This document shows positions 10,704 through 23,689 of a stretch of 64,000 nt of DNA, in pieces; position 1 is the stretch's first letter, and each line of letters begins with the position of its first letter. Source of the stretch: Patagioenas fasciata (taxonomy: Eukaryota; Chordata; Aves; Columbiformes; Columbidae); NCBI RefSeq assembly GCF_037038585.1, contig NC_092520.1, positions 148,365,104 to 148,429,103 of the forward strand, given 5' to 3'. The position numbers and the translations under genes were made by a program. Below the pieces are notes generated by a model. That model was not told the origin of the DNA and did not search any database. It worked only from the letters and a program-made list of their open reading frames with translations.

Positions 10704-13700
10704 CTAGGGATTTACACTCCAAAATCAGAATAAACTGACACACTAATGCTTTTCAATCTATCTGCATTCAAAACAAAAGCAAGAGGGTTGACAAAAGCAG
10801 AGCTGGATTGTAGCTGAAAACTCAGTTTGTCAAGGTAGGACAATTCAGGTCAGTGTCTGGAAGCATCCAACAATAGGGCACAGCAACCACCAGACATGCC
10901 TGATTATTTCTGCAATTGCACAGAGCGTTTCCATGGAAAAGCAGCAGCCTCCTAGGTTTGACATTCAGCATCTGACAGCTGAGCCAGCCAGAGCTCAGAC
11001 ACACAAGGCTCCAAGAGAGATCACAGACAGCTCTTTGGACATGGTTCTGAGCAATGCAAGAGTAAAACCAGCTCTAGGGAAGAGCCTAACCTCAGGGGCC
11101 CTGCCCTGTGCTCTTTATTTACCAGTTAAGATCCCAATGAAAGCAGAATAGACATCAGAGTAGCACACGGGTGGGAACCATAGCCATGGGGCTTTCCATT
11201 CTCTTTACGTTTTACTAAAGCATTTCTAGGAAGGGACAGGAACTACAGGACTGCTCTTCTACCCTGGCTTGGACAACTCCCAACAGAACTTGTAAATAAA
11301 AGATGGAAATACTGTCTCTGGAAGAAGAATAGCCTGTACATTCCCTTCCCTATAAAGTATCCTTCAATAAAAACCATGAAGAGTAGAAGAATAAGGAAAT
11401 TCAGAAATATCATGCTTCCATAAAATAATTCAAAATGTTATGGGTATTCAGTGTGCTAGTCTCCTCTATGCAGATACAGGAAATTCTTGTACTTCAGACT
11501 TGAGAAGAACTAGAGTTTTTTAACTCCAGAACTTTAATTTATGCTTCACAGAGGTAATCTCAGGTACAGCAAGAGCAGTGACATTTGAGCTGTAGTAAAT
11601 ATTGCATCAGCATTCTTGTGCTTTAGCCCATTGCAGGTGGCTAAACTATTAGTGGCAAAGAACCCAGAAAAATTCTTAAAACGCATTTTAGCAGACCCAC
11701 ATAATTCAAACTGATTTGATTTAAATTCCTCTCCAAACTCAACAGGCGCCGCTTTGCCACAGATTTCTAAGATGTAGAAACACCTCTGTTACTTCCAACA
11801 CAAACACTTTTCTGAGCAGTCTGTAACAGTTTTTCTGACTGAGCAACAGATTAATTTTAAAAAACATCTTGTTTTTCCCTAGCTTGAAGTTCCTTGAGCA
11901 GGTTGACAGATCAGCCAGCAGTACAATGCCTAAAGAAACCAGGTTTGGGTATTTGATCAGGCAACAGAGAATGCCTCATTCATGCCCACAGCTCCACTGC
12001 CAGACAAAAGGGAGACCAGTATCACAGGATTTACCGACAGCTGCTGAGACCACACCAACAAAACCTAAACATTCCACCTGCCTCCCATGACAGTTCACAC
12101 AACTGAGCTAGTTTCTTTACAACCCAAATTTACAGTACCATGTAGGTCAACAGTAACCATTTGTTCAATTAGAGTCACCCAAAAAGAGTCCTGTTATTAT
12201 TTTGTATACCTGTCAATGGCTCAAAGTTCTCTTTTCAGTCTACCTCCTCCCGCAAGGACAAGGAACCAGTTCGACAGCTGCAAAAAAATGAAGGTTTTGG
12301 CAAAGACTATTTAGAAAAGTGTGATGAGTGCTGGGGGTCTTGGCCATAGTTGGGGCTTCCAGGTGGACCCATGACAGATGCATGTCTTTAAACACATATA
12401 GCACAAACCCACAGGTCCTATTTCAGATTATTTTCAAGGTAAGTAATAGGGCCAGTATAGCCTGTCACTGTACCACGTTTTGATTGTGGTAAGAATATAA
12501 CGAAGGCTTGTATTATTCTTAGCAACATACAAAGAGGGAGCCATATCTTTCAGTAATTTTGTTCTTCTGCTACAAGGGATGGGGGAAGGATATCAGCACA
12601 TGGGTCACTCCAATATCTTGAAAGATCTAGACTTTTTCATAGTTTGTCTTTAATTGTAGAAGTACTTACTACACATAAGCATAAGGAAAACAAAAAACAA
12701 AACAACAAAAAACCCCACACACAAACAGCATAAAACAAGCCATACCTACAAAGAAATACTTCTACATTTTCTGAAAAAAAATAATGATTACTAACATATA
12801 TACAAAGTGGAACTAATAAACCGATCTTTCTCAGAAAAAAAAAAAAAACACTTTGAAAACACTTTTGAAGTTTTGTCAGTCTTTGCTACAGCTTTGTTGA
12901 GCTCATCGAGTCAAAACCATCCAGTACAAATAGGGATGAATATTTAATAGCATTTCTATGCCCCTCAAGTAATACAGTATAGTGCTAATGTATATATATA
13001 TACACTACAGTGAAACACTCTCCATTCAGTCTGCCCATACTTACATTTTAAACAGCTAGAATATAGGCACAGTAGTAGATGTCAGTATTATCTAAACTTC
13101 ACTTTCAAGAAAAGAGCACATTTGACAATGTACTGCTAGCTAATGATGTGGGTGGGTTGTGGTGACATGCATCAGTTCCCTCTCATACAGTTTAAAGATC
13201 ATTACTATTCTCAGACTGCATGTGACAGAAAAATAGGAAGGAGAGGTTAGGAAAGTGTCAGAAAATAAGTTCTAATTTGAACACAAGTCCATTGTGTGCT
13301 GTGAGGAAGGTCACAAGATTCAACTTCTATTGTGGAGTTAGATGCCTTGGATCAACACAGTGCTGCTCATCCAAGCAATGAAAATTCAGTTCAGTGCAAC
13401 TGCCTTTGGACACTGACAGATGACTTCTTCCTCACTGACAGCAAGAAACATGCTTTCTTTTTAATATTAGCTGACAAACTAGATCTAGATTACAGAACGC
13501 ACTCCTGCATAGACAAGGTTGATCACAGGCCACCAGAGAACTTACTTCACTCCTGCTGTTTTCTAATTCTTTAAAAGAGATCTACAAGTATAGCAGCTAC
13601 AGACCAGGATGTGAAAACTATGTATATCTTTATTTTGAAATATTTTCAAGACTCTCCCACAGGTTGTAAAAACACTTCAGAAACAGCAAACTATTAAAAA

Positions 13701-16700
13701 ACAAAACAAAACAAAACAAAAACACACCACACCACATAGGACACAAGAGGTCTACTTACAGCTACCCATGCCTTATATAGGAATGTCATTACTGCGAGCA
13801 GAAATCCTTACATTCCAATGGTTTTGTGTAAGTAACTCCACCCGTCTAGGAGACAGCCTTTAAACTGGGCATAAAATGATTACTATCAACTCAATATATA
13901 AAAATAGGAAGTTCTGAATTTCATAACTTAGTGACATAGCTCAGGAAATAAGCAACAAGAAATATTTCAACACAACCTACAGTGGATTGTGCAAGTGGAC
14001 ACTTAAGTCAAAGAAAATGCTTTTTTAAAAGAAATAAAATCCTTACAGGTCAAGATTCACTTGACTCAGTGCCATCAATAAGGAGAACTCTATAGCTATG
14101 CTCTAATCCACATTAACTATATTCCCATCACATCTTAAAGACATTTTAAGAACCTCCACTTCCTAGGAAAATAATGGGAAGATTTGGCAATGCAGAATGG
14201 ATGTCACTCAATGTAGAAGAGTGGTTCCGTGTTTTGGTTTGTGAAGAACTAGAAAAACATTAATTAATTCAGTGAAAGGATTTGTGTAAGTTACTTTCAC
14301 TTGTAGTCTTAGTACTCTTTTCATAGTATTAAACTGTCTAGTAGCGAGTTAGTTATCTTCCAGTACTAAGAAACTTAGGAACATGATAGTTGTATCATTT
14401 GCATTTGGTGCTCTTCCATTTTTGTTTCTCATCTTTGTGGTCTTTAAACTCAACTTCAGCAGAAGGTCTCAAAGCCTTCTACTGCTACGTGTTTGAGTCA
14501 TGCAAAATGTAGCATAAAAACATGTAAGCAGTGACTGCCAAAACCTTCCGAGTCTTTTCTGTGTTGACTATTACATTACTGAAGTGATACTAGAGAATTT
14601 TCAGGCAGAATGAAAGACTTGACATTTCCATCACACCACAATAATGAACACTTATGACAAAATCCTATGGCATAAAGCAAAGGTGACGCCAGCTTCTTTC
14701 TTTAGAAAGTTTTCTAGACGGCCAGATATGTACCTGTCACGTTACCTTCTCCACACAGTTTCTTTAGAAGTCCATTAAATACTCCACTGCTCATTTTAAA
14801 AACATTACATACATGGGGGAAACAAACAAACAAACCCAAACACCACAACCTATTTCACATTTCTAAAGAAAGGAGGTCTAAGCTGTGTCATAACAACCAC
14901 TGTGTGTAAGTAACTATAACAACTGCTCTTGCAGACAGTCTTCTTCCTTTGAAGTTGTAATATTTGAATTCCTTTACAAACACAACTTAAAGGCATCAGT
15001 TGCAGAAAATTACTTGAAAAAAACTAGGTAGTATCATTATTGTTCAATATATTAGAAGTCCCAACTCCTGGCAATAGAGCAACAGTTACAGCAAATCTGG
15101 GGTGCCACTTGAAATTTTCCCACCCCTCATATTGGGAAAAGTTTGAAATAATAGAAAAGTCACAAAAGTAGGTAAATGAAAAGATGAAATATTTTACAGT
15201 GATTTTGGAGGTTTGCTTTTTTTTGTTGTTTTGTGGGGATTTTTTTTTTGTTCTTTTATTTTAAGAAACTACTGAAGACTGTGTTGACTTTGATAACAGT
15301 AAGACACAACCGTAGGGCAAAGCAGAAAAAAAACAACATAATTCATGCTTGCAAAGTCAGGATGAATTACTCCACATATACTAAGGATCCCTGCAAAAGA
15401 GTGCCCTTCACAAAGAGCTGCGCTACAGCGACTCCGGTGATACCCACTGGATTACCTCATCCTGAAATTGATTTTTTTTTAAAAACAGGAGGCACTATGA
15501 GCTAAAACAAGAAGTGGAACATGTATCTTCTGCACTATTGCTTCATTAAGTGTGAAAATTTAGATTTCAGAAAATAACACTACCAGGAGACTACATAATC
15601 CAATGCTTAGGCCTGAAATATAATTGCTATGCCTAGTCCCGTCCTGTGGAGACGGCTGTGAGAAAAACCACACCATCAAATGTGTGTACTACATTTACCT
15701 CAGCCTAAGAGAAGAGAAAGAAAAACACAGTGCAGCCAGACAGTTCAGCTAATGAATTTCAGACTTGTTTTTTAATGGTTCCTCACCAGAAAGCCATCTG
15801 ATGGTACTAGCGTCAATCACTCATTTTCTTCTAACAACTAGCTGGGCTACAAACCTTTGGCTTTCCCAGAGACAATGGAGTTTAAACATTGTTGTCTCTA
15901 ATACTGCCCACTATCTCACCCAGAAACCCTTCTCACCCTTTCCTTCATGCCCTGCAGCTAGTGTTTGAAATCCCAGTATGAATTTTCATGATATTATTGA
16001 TCGTGTTACTTCTACCAGCTTCCTGCACCTTTAACAGCAGACACACTACATACACTCTTCTCCCAGCAGTTTCAGGTTATAGAAGGAAGTGATAGCTGAA
16101 CACAAGTGAATGAAACAAAAACTCAGCTTTTCATTTTGCAGAGTTATATTTGATTTCAGCACTATAACCATCAAGAATAATTGCTGTCATCAACAGGAAA
16201 ACACCTGCATCCGACAGTCTACAGAGAGCACTTACTCATCTGGACCACAATTGCCCAGGATACCGTAGCAGTATATCGTATATTACGCTGTCATTTATTT
16301 AAACTTCTATTATTTTATTTAAGCTTACTTTAAGCCTTTTGTGACAAGTAATTAAGGCTGCACTATAAGGCAAGTATTTTTTCAGCCTCTTCAAGTAGTC
16401 TATTTCTGTTGCTTCAGTAAATTGTAATCGAATTTTAAGGCAAGCCTATGCTGTGATGGGACACAGTATAGCAAAATCTGTAGTCTAACAGGTTTCAGAT
16501 TCAGTTAATAATCTCTCACTCTATTCCACAACAAGTAAAGACTTCAATAAGTTGTGACATTCCTACCCGGAAGCTACAAAACAGAGTACCCCAAAATAGA
16601 TTTTTTTACTCAGTCCTACATATGCAAAACAATCAATCTCAAAAATGCATCCATTCCTCAACTCAGAGGAAATTTAGCACACCCAAATTTAAGACACTCA

Positions 16701-18599
16701 ATTGTCAAACCAAAGGCATCTATATCTGTGATTTATCAAAAGTGATGCTGAAAATGGATATAAATACTTCAACTGACTCAACAAAACACAGAAGCAGTTG
16801 AAGACTCCCAAACTGACCGTGAGTGTGTTCCTCTGAACACAATATACAGTCCGTACATTTGCCACCTCCCCCTAAAGCAGCAGTTGACAGCTAGAAACAT
16901 CCATGTTGCTCACTGAATGGAGGGAGAGACTGCTCTACATTTTATTTTAAAAAGAGAAATTCAATCATTTTGTTTCCATCATGAGCTCAGGAAATACTAA
17001 AGAAGTAGCTGAAAGACTCTACTCACAGTTAGACTATGAGGAAACTGTAAACCACAAGAACCCTTGCTGCCTTCTTCAGCAATCTCTCAGGAGATTTAAG
17101 GGATTACGTTAGCTAGATTTGGGAGAAGAAAGATCTGAGACATTCTCTTGGGATCCACAGGAAGCCTAAATAAGTACAGTATGTGATGGCACACATTCCT
17201 GCTTTTTCCCCTGCCCCCTTTGACAGCATGTATCTTCACTAAATATTGAAACTAAAGTCTGCCAAGGGCCTGTATTTTAGGAAGACTACCAACCTCAAGC
17301 CCAAAATAATCAAAAATGTTATGTGTGTTCAGAGGAATTTTTCCATGTTCACACCACAGTCTCTCCCATCTCCAGAGGAACAACAAAACAAAAGCTGTAT
17401 TTCATTACATTCAATAAACTACTTTTTTTCTTCAATAACTAACCAAGATGAAAGAACATTCCCTTTTTCGATTTTTAGATTTCGATTTAAAAAAAAAATG
17501 TTTTTAAATGAGGAAGTGTTTAGGTGATCGATCCACTTTCATTAGGGTCCCTCTCCCTTTCCTGCAGATTCTGAACAGCTGCCCTGCATTTTGCCAAGTC
17601 CATGGCCACATACACCCACAACTCTGACTCATCATTTGAGAGTGCCAACATTGCTACTTATTTGTTAGCTGCTTCCTCATCTTTTTATGGTTTAGGACAT
17701 CCTCATCATGACTTTGAAATCAGTTGCACATGGAAAGTCATACTGCAGACTGAAGACCTCTGTGGTATACACTCAAACATTTAAGAAAATAAAAATTTAA
17801 AAAAATCCTTTACAAACCACAAAAGAAAACAGGTCAGCTTTGCCTTTTCCAAGGATTTCTTTGACCTTTTCTGTATAGGACTCCAACATATTTATTGTAC
17901 TGGAATATGTCCTGGGCATTGGTCAGAATAGATTGTTGAGCCTTTCTATCAACTACCTTGACTGATCAGAGATGGAGGGAGGGCCGAAATGATGAATTTT
18001 TACCTCTTCCAGAACTGAAGTTATATGTCTATACGATGATATTCTCATAAAAGACTATCAAAGGGCAACCAATTCCAGTACCAAGCAACTAAAGACCTAG
18101 CTATAACAGGCTTGTTTTTGCTGCTCTCATTTGAGGAATCCACTTTTGCAAGATTTGGATTACAGAGCACATTATCATCTTATCCAGCATTTTATCATGT
18201 ACCTGGACACCTAGAAAGAAAAATTAAAAAGGACCGTTCCAGAAGAAATAATGTATTAAGTCTATAGTTCCTTCAGGACAGATGACCATGGTAACTAAAA
18301 GACCAAGGAAGATGTCTCAAGATACTATATCACATATTATTTGATATATTCAATGAGTATATAATTGAATAGCTTCTTTACAAAATGAAGGTGCGGAAGG
18401 CAAATAAAATCATCCACAGGAGGTAACTTCTTGCCGCTAATATGCTGAACAAGAGGAAACATGAATCATGACCACAACACTCTACATGGTTTCTATTACT
18501 ATCCAAGACAAGAGAGTTTGTCCTCCTTTCTTTTCCATAGAGGCAAAACAACTACTTTATTTGCCTTACTTGGAAGAAGAGACAACGACAAAGACTATT
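10704..18599. other. Long AT-rich stretch, intron-like
   Basis: No gene recognised. Contents: scattered A-runs (for example 12,837-12,848), a short TA repeat near 12,990-13,003, the AAAAC repeat at 13.7 kb, and a T-rich patch near 15,217-15,260. Two minus-strand donor-like sites with GTAAGT (about 13,757 and 16,230) follow short open segments, but these are too small to call. The excess of A-runs over T-runs on the plus strand would suit a minus-strand intron. Confidence 0.35.
13697..13730. repeat. (AAAAC)n microsatellite
   Basis: Four to five near-perfect AAAAC units followed by a CA/CACAC-rich end. Confidence 0.75.
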
Positions 18600-18602
18600 T
18601 CA

Positions 18603-18652
18603 GTAAGGTCTTCTTCAGTGTGGCCTCTGCCATTCTATGATTCTATAATACA
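18603..18652 (+). mobile_element. CR1 LINE 3' tip, plus orientation
   Basis: A short block ends in CCATTCTATGATTCTATAA, which is the characteristic end of avian CR1 LINEs (TTCTATGATTCTATG). The preceding GGTCTTCTTCAGTGTGG also resembles the CR1 3' UTR. CR1 copies are usually severely 5' truncated; this one is little more than the tail. Confidence 0.5.
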
Positions 18653-18894
18653 TATCCTTACTGTCTTACTGCTGTAAGACAGTCACAGCCCTAAGTGTTA
18701 GTGCACATTATTGAAGTAAGGAAAAAAAAAAAAAGGAAACCTTGTACATGTATTTTAATATATATGTTATATATATATAATTTCCAGCTAAGCAGTCAGG
18801 CACCTGTACTCTTACAGGAACATCTGCAGACCATAACAGGCAGGTTGTCAGACCCCATCTCATTCAAGCCGCTCTCCCCTCTACCTTGGGTCAT

Positions 18895-19036
18895 ACAGTA
18901 ATTTAGTTTTGAAGGAGCATCTAAGGTAACCTGGTCCAATGATCTGGTCAAAGTAGGGCAAACTTAGATCAAGTTGCTCAAGGTCTTGGCAACTGAGCTC
19001 CAAGTGCCTCCAGGGATGGAGATCCCACAAGCCCTC
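18895..19036 (-). mobile_element. CR1 LINE fragment, distal part of a split copy
   Basis: Read on the plus strand this follows the reverse complement of a CR1 3' region: a 'CTGGTCCAATGATC' block, then 'CAAGTTGCTCAAGGTCTTGG', then 'GGATGGAGATCCCACAAGCC'. The match breaks abruptly after CCCTC at 19,036 and resumes at 19,691. It is an old, diverged copy. Confidence 0.7.
19032..19036. repeat. Target-site duplication CCCTC, left copy
   Basis: CCCTC here and again at 19,691-19,695, exactly bordering the TG...CA ends of the LTR. Removing the LTR and one copy restores a continuous CR1 sequence. Confidence 0.85.
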
Positions 19037-19690
19037 TGTCAAGGGTTTAGATTGTGGGGTGACAATCAAACCCTGGCAGATGTATTGTTAACCTCCTCTC
19101 CCCCCCACTTCCCCCTTTTGCCCCTCCCCCTCCCCCCTTCCCACTAAGGACAGGGGTTTGGGAGGGAAAGAAGGACAAAGAGAAGAGAGTTGAAAAAATT
19201 AAAGATGTTTTACTAATGCTACTAATAAGAATAGAGAAAATAATACAAAATATACAAAACCAATCTTGAAAGTCTCAGCAACTGCAGAGCTGGCCCTCGA
19301 AGTCCTGGATTGGACGCCGTAGCCAACCGGAGCTGGATTCAGTCTCTCACTAGGCCTCAGTTTGCAGGGACGACTAGCAAGGTCCTCTCTGAATGTCAGC
19401 CATGAGGAAAAAGGGACAAAAAGGGACGAGATCCTCATGATCTCCCACTTTTATATGAAGTATTCACGTGAATGGAATGTTATACACAGTTGGTCAGTTT
19501 CTTGGCCAGCAGTTTCTCATTGCCCCTCTCGCAAGATGTCCATCAGTGCTTATCAATAACTTCACATTCCATTGCTAGGTTTACCAAAACAGGTGTCTGG
19601 TTCTCCAGGAAAATGCAGCTAATATGAAGGCTTTAGCTGACAGGCAAAATTCACTAAAAGAGAAACTTGTTTTTTAACAAAACCAGGACA
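19037..19690 (-). mobile_element. Solo LTR of an ERVL-type endogenous retrovirus
   Basis: On the minus strand the element begins TGTCCTGGTTTTG and ends CCCTTGACA, so it has the standard TG...CA ends. It is flanked by an exact 5-bp direct repeat, CCCTC; five-base duplications are typical of ERVL insertions. A TATA box (TATAAAA on the minus strand, 19,455-19,449) lies about 240 bases in, where a U3/R boundary is expected. The distal part is very G-rich on the sense strand. No second LTR, primer-binding site or gag/pol sequence lies beside it, so it is a recombined solo copy with no coding potential. The type resembles ERVL LTRs common in songbirds. Family naming is from memory, not a database comparison. 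Confidence 0.85.
19095..19143 (-). repeat. C-rich/G-rich tract inside the LTR
   Basis: On the plus strand this is almost pure C/T with runs of four to seven C; on the LTR sense strand it is G-runs of four or more with short spacers. It meets a simple G-quadruplex pattern and lies near the 3' end of the LTR. Confidence 0.65.
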
Positions 19691-19695
19691 CCCTC
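19691..19695. repeat. Target-site duplication CCCTC, right copy
   Basis: Second copy of the 5-bp duplication made at LTR insertion; it is also the first five bases of the resumed CR1 sequence. Confidence 0.85.
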
Positions 19696-19805
19696 TGAGC
19701 ACCTCTTCCAGTGTTTGACCATCCTGATGACAATTTTTTCTTCCCCTGATGTATAGTTATAATTTCACTTGTTGCAGTTGCATCTGTTGCCTCTTGGTGA
19801 AGATG
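19691..19805 (-). mobile_element. CR1 LINE fragment, proximal part of a split copy
   Basis: Continues the fragment that stops at 19,036. 'CTTCCAGTGTTTGACCATCC', a T-rich block and 'TGCATCTGTTGCCTCTTG' follow the order of the CR1 minus-strand sequence. The right border is vague because of divergence; similarity may reach about 19,880. Confidence 0.65.
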
Positions 19806-19880
19806 CCCTTCTTTCTATTGTCCAGGTAGTTAATGACAACATGGAACAGTATCAGCTCCAGTATTAACCCAGGGAAAAGG

Positions 19881-22197
19881 AATTCCTCTCCTTTCCCTGT
19901 CTTCTGGGCAATAGCTATAATTTGGCTGGTCTATCAATTGACCAGTGTCCTCCAGAGGGCTAGTAAAATTGCTTTGGGAGCCACAGCCATCCCCAGAATC
20001 ACTGTCTGACCATCTTGTCCCTACCCAAAGGGCAACATTTCAAAACTTAGGTACAACAGAATAAGGTGGCTCCTCCTCCATGCTCAAATACCACAATTTA
20101 ACATTGTGCAAACTGATGGAGTAAAAAGTTCAAAGTACGACACGAACGTCATCAGTAGCTGTTATTATCTTTCTTCATCTGCTGAGTTTCAAGTGTTTTA
20201 AGTTTTTCCATGCCCTGAACTGTTTGTGTACAAGACAGAAAAAAAACATAAATAAGAAAGACCCAAGAACTTTGCAAAACTCGTTTTATGGGTTTCTTTC
20301 CCAAAGGGTTCTTTGAACAGTTTTAGAGTTGAGCAACTTCATAGAAGGGAAAGAATTTTTACATTTTTGGTGTATGAAGGCATAGCACAACTATTTTTAG
20401 GAAAATTAACAGACATACTTAATGTCAGATTCATATGTTAGGTTTGGGTTCTTTGGCTTTCACTGGGGGGAAGCTGGGATTAGGAAAAAACAGAGAAGCA
20501 TAAAAAATAACAATATCAATTTATCATTATTCATAGAAAATAAGTTTGCAGACAATTTGCATGGATGAAGCACACCAACACCTTGGACCTTAGCTGAAGT
20601 CATAAGCAAATTCCCTGGGCCATCACATGTGTCAGTCTGGAAACTAACAATACTCACAGTTGCTAAAATAACTCAAAACAATGCAGTTCATACCTCAGAA
20701 AATACTAATTTGGGCTGTTTTTCACTTGCCTGGAATTTTTACTTATGTCTAACTATTAATTCTTACATAGCTTCTTTAGGGTAGAGGAAAAATTTACAGC
20801 CCTCTGGGGCAAACAAGAGATGAAACTTAGACAAGAGATGATAGATTATCAAGACCATACCATAGAAAACATAAAAGTTAGTTGAATAAACTCTGATTCA
20901 GAAAGGTGGCTTCAGCTTCTACAAGATAGATGAGCTTCATTAAAAACTATAATGGAGCACAAGACACATTAATCCTTTTCAAAGAAGAAAGCTCATCACA
21001 CTACTGTGTCATCCTCACATTCAAGTGCACAAACAGTTTACAGATATTTGCATTTCTCAGAGAAGTTTGGAACCATGAAAACAGAAAGCTATCCATTACT
21101 AAATCTGGGAAACACCATAATCCAAACAGGAATCAATGAAGGAATTACTATATTGTATCCTACACAGAGAATTTAAAACATCAAAAATTCCATGACAAAA
21201 GAGAACAAGTCTGATGGTAAGATACTGAATTACTTTAAGAAATCTAAGTTCAAATTCTTCGGCTCTACAATGAACTTTTTGTCATCAGCATATTCCTTAA
21301 TTCTCCACGCAGACGTCTGTGTGGGTAAACAGCATTAAACCCACTGACTATGAGCATACAAGGAGGAAAAAATCATTAATTACTCGAGGCTGTGAAGATA
21401 TTTATAAATCAAGAAAAAAAAGAACACACAGTTCTGGATGGCACCCATGGTGGTTTTAAGCAGTTACGTAAGAGAGGCAATAAAACAAATGTGACCCAGC
21501 AATAAAAATAAAAATCAGACTTTGTTCCAATATAGGACGGAGGAAACTGCTTTTCCATTACAGGACAAACAAATATCATCAGTTACCTGACACAAAAGGG
21601 AAAAGGAAAACAACAGGAAAACTTGCCAGTGGGGGAAAGCAGTAGTCAAATGACAAGGATCACTTTAGGGCTGCAGCTGCTTGTCTCTGCCAAGTTTAAA
21701 GAGTTAGCTGTTCTAAAAGTATATTTAAAAAAATGCCACTAGGGAGTTTAAGTACTGACCTTGTAAGGAAATATTCCATAAAGGAGAGGGTGAATTTCCA
21801 GGATACCAGGGATTTTGTTAAAAGTCATCTTGCAGTTTCCCAGGTTCAGCAGCAAAACAGCTATTCCAAAAATGCAATTAATGTTGCTTTTTTCCTGCTC
21901 ACATCCCACAGAGCTGCCAGTCTCCCATGTGCCCATCTGAATTCAGTTCCACACATCCCACTCCAAAGGGAGCAACTTCTAGACTGAGAATGTTGCTACT
22001 ACTATATCATCACAAATCTATTTTTACTGGGTGATGCATGGTGTTCTGGGAAGGCAGCAGATATAAAATTTCTCTCAGTATTTTAAGGTTATTCATGTAC
22101 AGGGCTCTCAGAAATGCTTTCTCTTGAGATTTTAGAGAAGCACTGGTGACAAGCATACTTTCAAGTATTTTAGGACTTCAAAGGGCTAAATGTAGTT
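19881..22197. other. Non-coding stretch
   Basis: AT-rich DNA with no gene or repeat family that I can name. A minus-strand segment around 20,540-20,660 is open and has splice-like borders but does not connect to anything. Confidence 0.35.
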
Positions 22198-22335
22198 TAA
22201 AAAAAAACAAAAACAAAAACAAACAACCACCAAACAAAAACCACAAAAAACCACCAAAACAACGACTACAACACCACCACACAGAAAAAAAAAAACCACA
22301 CACACAAAAAAAACCCCACACCAAGAAAAAGTAAC
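22198..22335. repeat. A/C-rich low-complexity tract
   Basis: About 138 bases of almost only A and C (AAAAAC, AAAC, CCACCA and CACACA units) with no fixed period. It immediately precedes the CR1 copy. Confidence 0.85.
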
Positions 22336-22465
22336 AAGGTTTTTCCCTACATAACAGTGCACTTGTACCTAAAGTATGACTTTTTTTTCAGATTTTTCTT
22401 TTTAAACAGAAAAATCTGTATGGCATAGCGCTGATATCAAAAGTGATGAGAAGGATGATCAGACC

Positions 22466-23430
22466 ACCTCACAGAATTGACTGGGTTGGAAAAGACCTCA
22501 GAGATCATCAAGTCCAACCCTTGGTCCAACTCCAGTCCCTTTACAAGATCATGGCATTAAGTGCCATGTCCAGTCTCAGTTTAAAAACCTCCAGGGACAG
22601 TGAGTCCACCACCTCCCTGGGCAGGCCATTCCAATGCCTGATCACTCTCTCTGTAAGGAATTTCTTTCAAATATCCAGCCAAAATTTCCCCTGGTAGAGT
22701 TTAAGCCCATGCCCCCTTGTCCTATTACTAACTGCCTGGGAGAAGAGACCAATCCCCACCTGGCTATAACTTCCCTTCAGGCTATAACTTCCACTCAGTG
22801 ATGAGATCACCTGTAAGCCTCCTCTTATCTAGACTAAACAACCCCAGCTCCCTCAGCCTCTCCCCATAGGTCTTGTGTTCAAGTCCCTTCACCAGTCTTG
22901 TTGCTCTTCTCTGGACCCGCTCCAGCACTTCAATATCTTTCCTGAACTGAGGGGCCCAGAACTGAACACAATACTCCAGGTGTGGCCTCACCAATGCAGA
23001 GTACAGGGGAAGGATCACTTCCCTTGTCCTGCTGACCATGCTATTTTTGATACAGGACAGGATACCATTGGCCTTCTTGGCCACCTGGGCACACTGTTGG
23101 CTCATGTTGAGCTTCCTGTCAATTAGTACCCCCAGGTCCCTTTCCGCCTGACTGCTCTCCAGCCAATCTGTGCCCAGCCTGTAGCGCTGCAGGAGGTTGT
23201 TGTGGCCAAAGTGCAGGTCCTGGCACTCGGCCTTGCTGAACTTCATCCCATTGGAATCGGCCCATTTTTCCAGTCTATCCAGACCCCTCTGCAGAGCCCT
23301 CCTGCCTTCTAGCAGGTCGACACTCCCTCCCAACTTGGTGTCATCAGCAAATTTGCTGATGATGGTCTCAATCCCCTCATCTAAATCATCAATAAAGATG
23401 TTCAACAGGACTGGACCCAAAAGCAGTGAT
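22466..23430 (-). mobile_element. 5'-truncated CR1 LINE, about 965 bp
   Basis: Minus-strand CR1 containing the last part of the reverse-transcriptase ORF and the 3' UTR, ending in GGTCTTTTCCAACCCAGTC and a degraded CR1 tail. The 5' end is truncated, which is normal for target-primed insertion. Inside, near 22,763-22,798, the block GGCTATAACTTCC occurs twice about 18 bases apart, a small tandem duplication. A pronounced GC rise marks the element against its AT-rich flanks. Confidence 0.92.
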
Positions 23431-23444
23431 TCATTATATAACAT
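22782..23444 (-). pseudogene. CR1 reverse transcriptase fragment (dead)
   Basis: A 220-codon open frame covers the C-terminal half of the CR1 ORF2 reverse transcriptase. Near residues 30-38 is SKFADDTKL, in which ADD is the catalytic YXDD-type core that binds the metal ions. Further on are the usual CR1 blocks [27 protein letters not shown] and [11 protein letters not shown] of the thumb region. The N-terminal endonuclease and the early reverse-transcriptase blocks are absent. The frame ends early after GDLITEWKL, where a small tandem duplication breaks the standard reading. It cannot move by itself. The first few residues at the 5' border are probably flanking DNA. Confidence 0.9.
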
Positions 23445-23689
23445 CTACATTTAGGTTTCAAATATATCACATCAGGTGGAAAAAGCATAGCAAAGAAAAA
23501 AACAGGAAGAAACCCAGACCCACAAGCATGATGTCATCCCCAGAACCAGCTGACACTTATTTTAACCACGCAATACAATCGCGTGGAAACATTCCAGCCA
23601 GAAGTTCTGCTGCCCTCTCTTTTGAATCAGAAGCAACAGAATGATCTAAAATTTACCAGTTTTGATGGAACTGGCAGATGTTTAGACAA

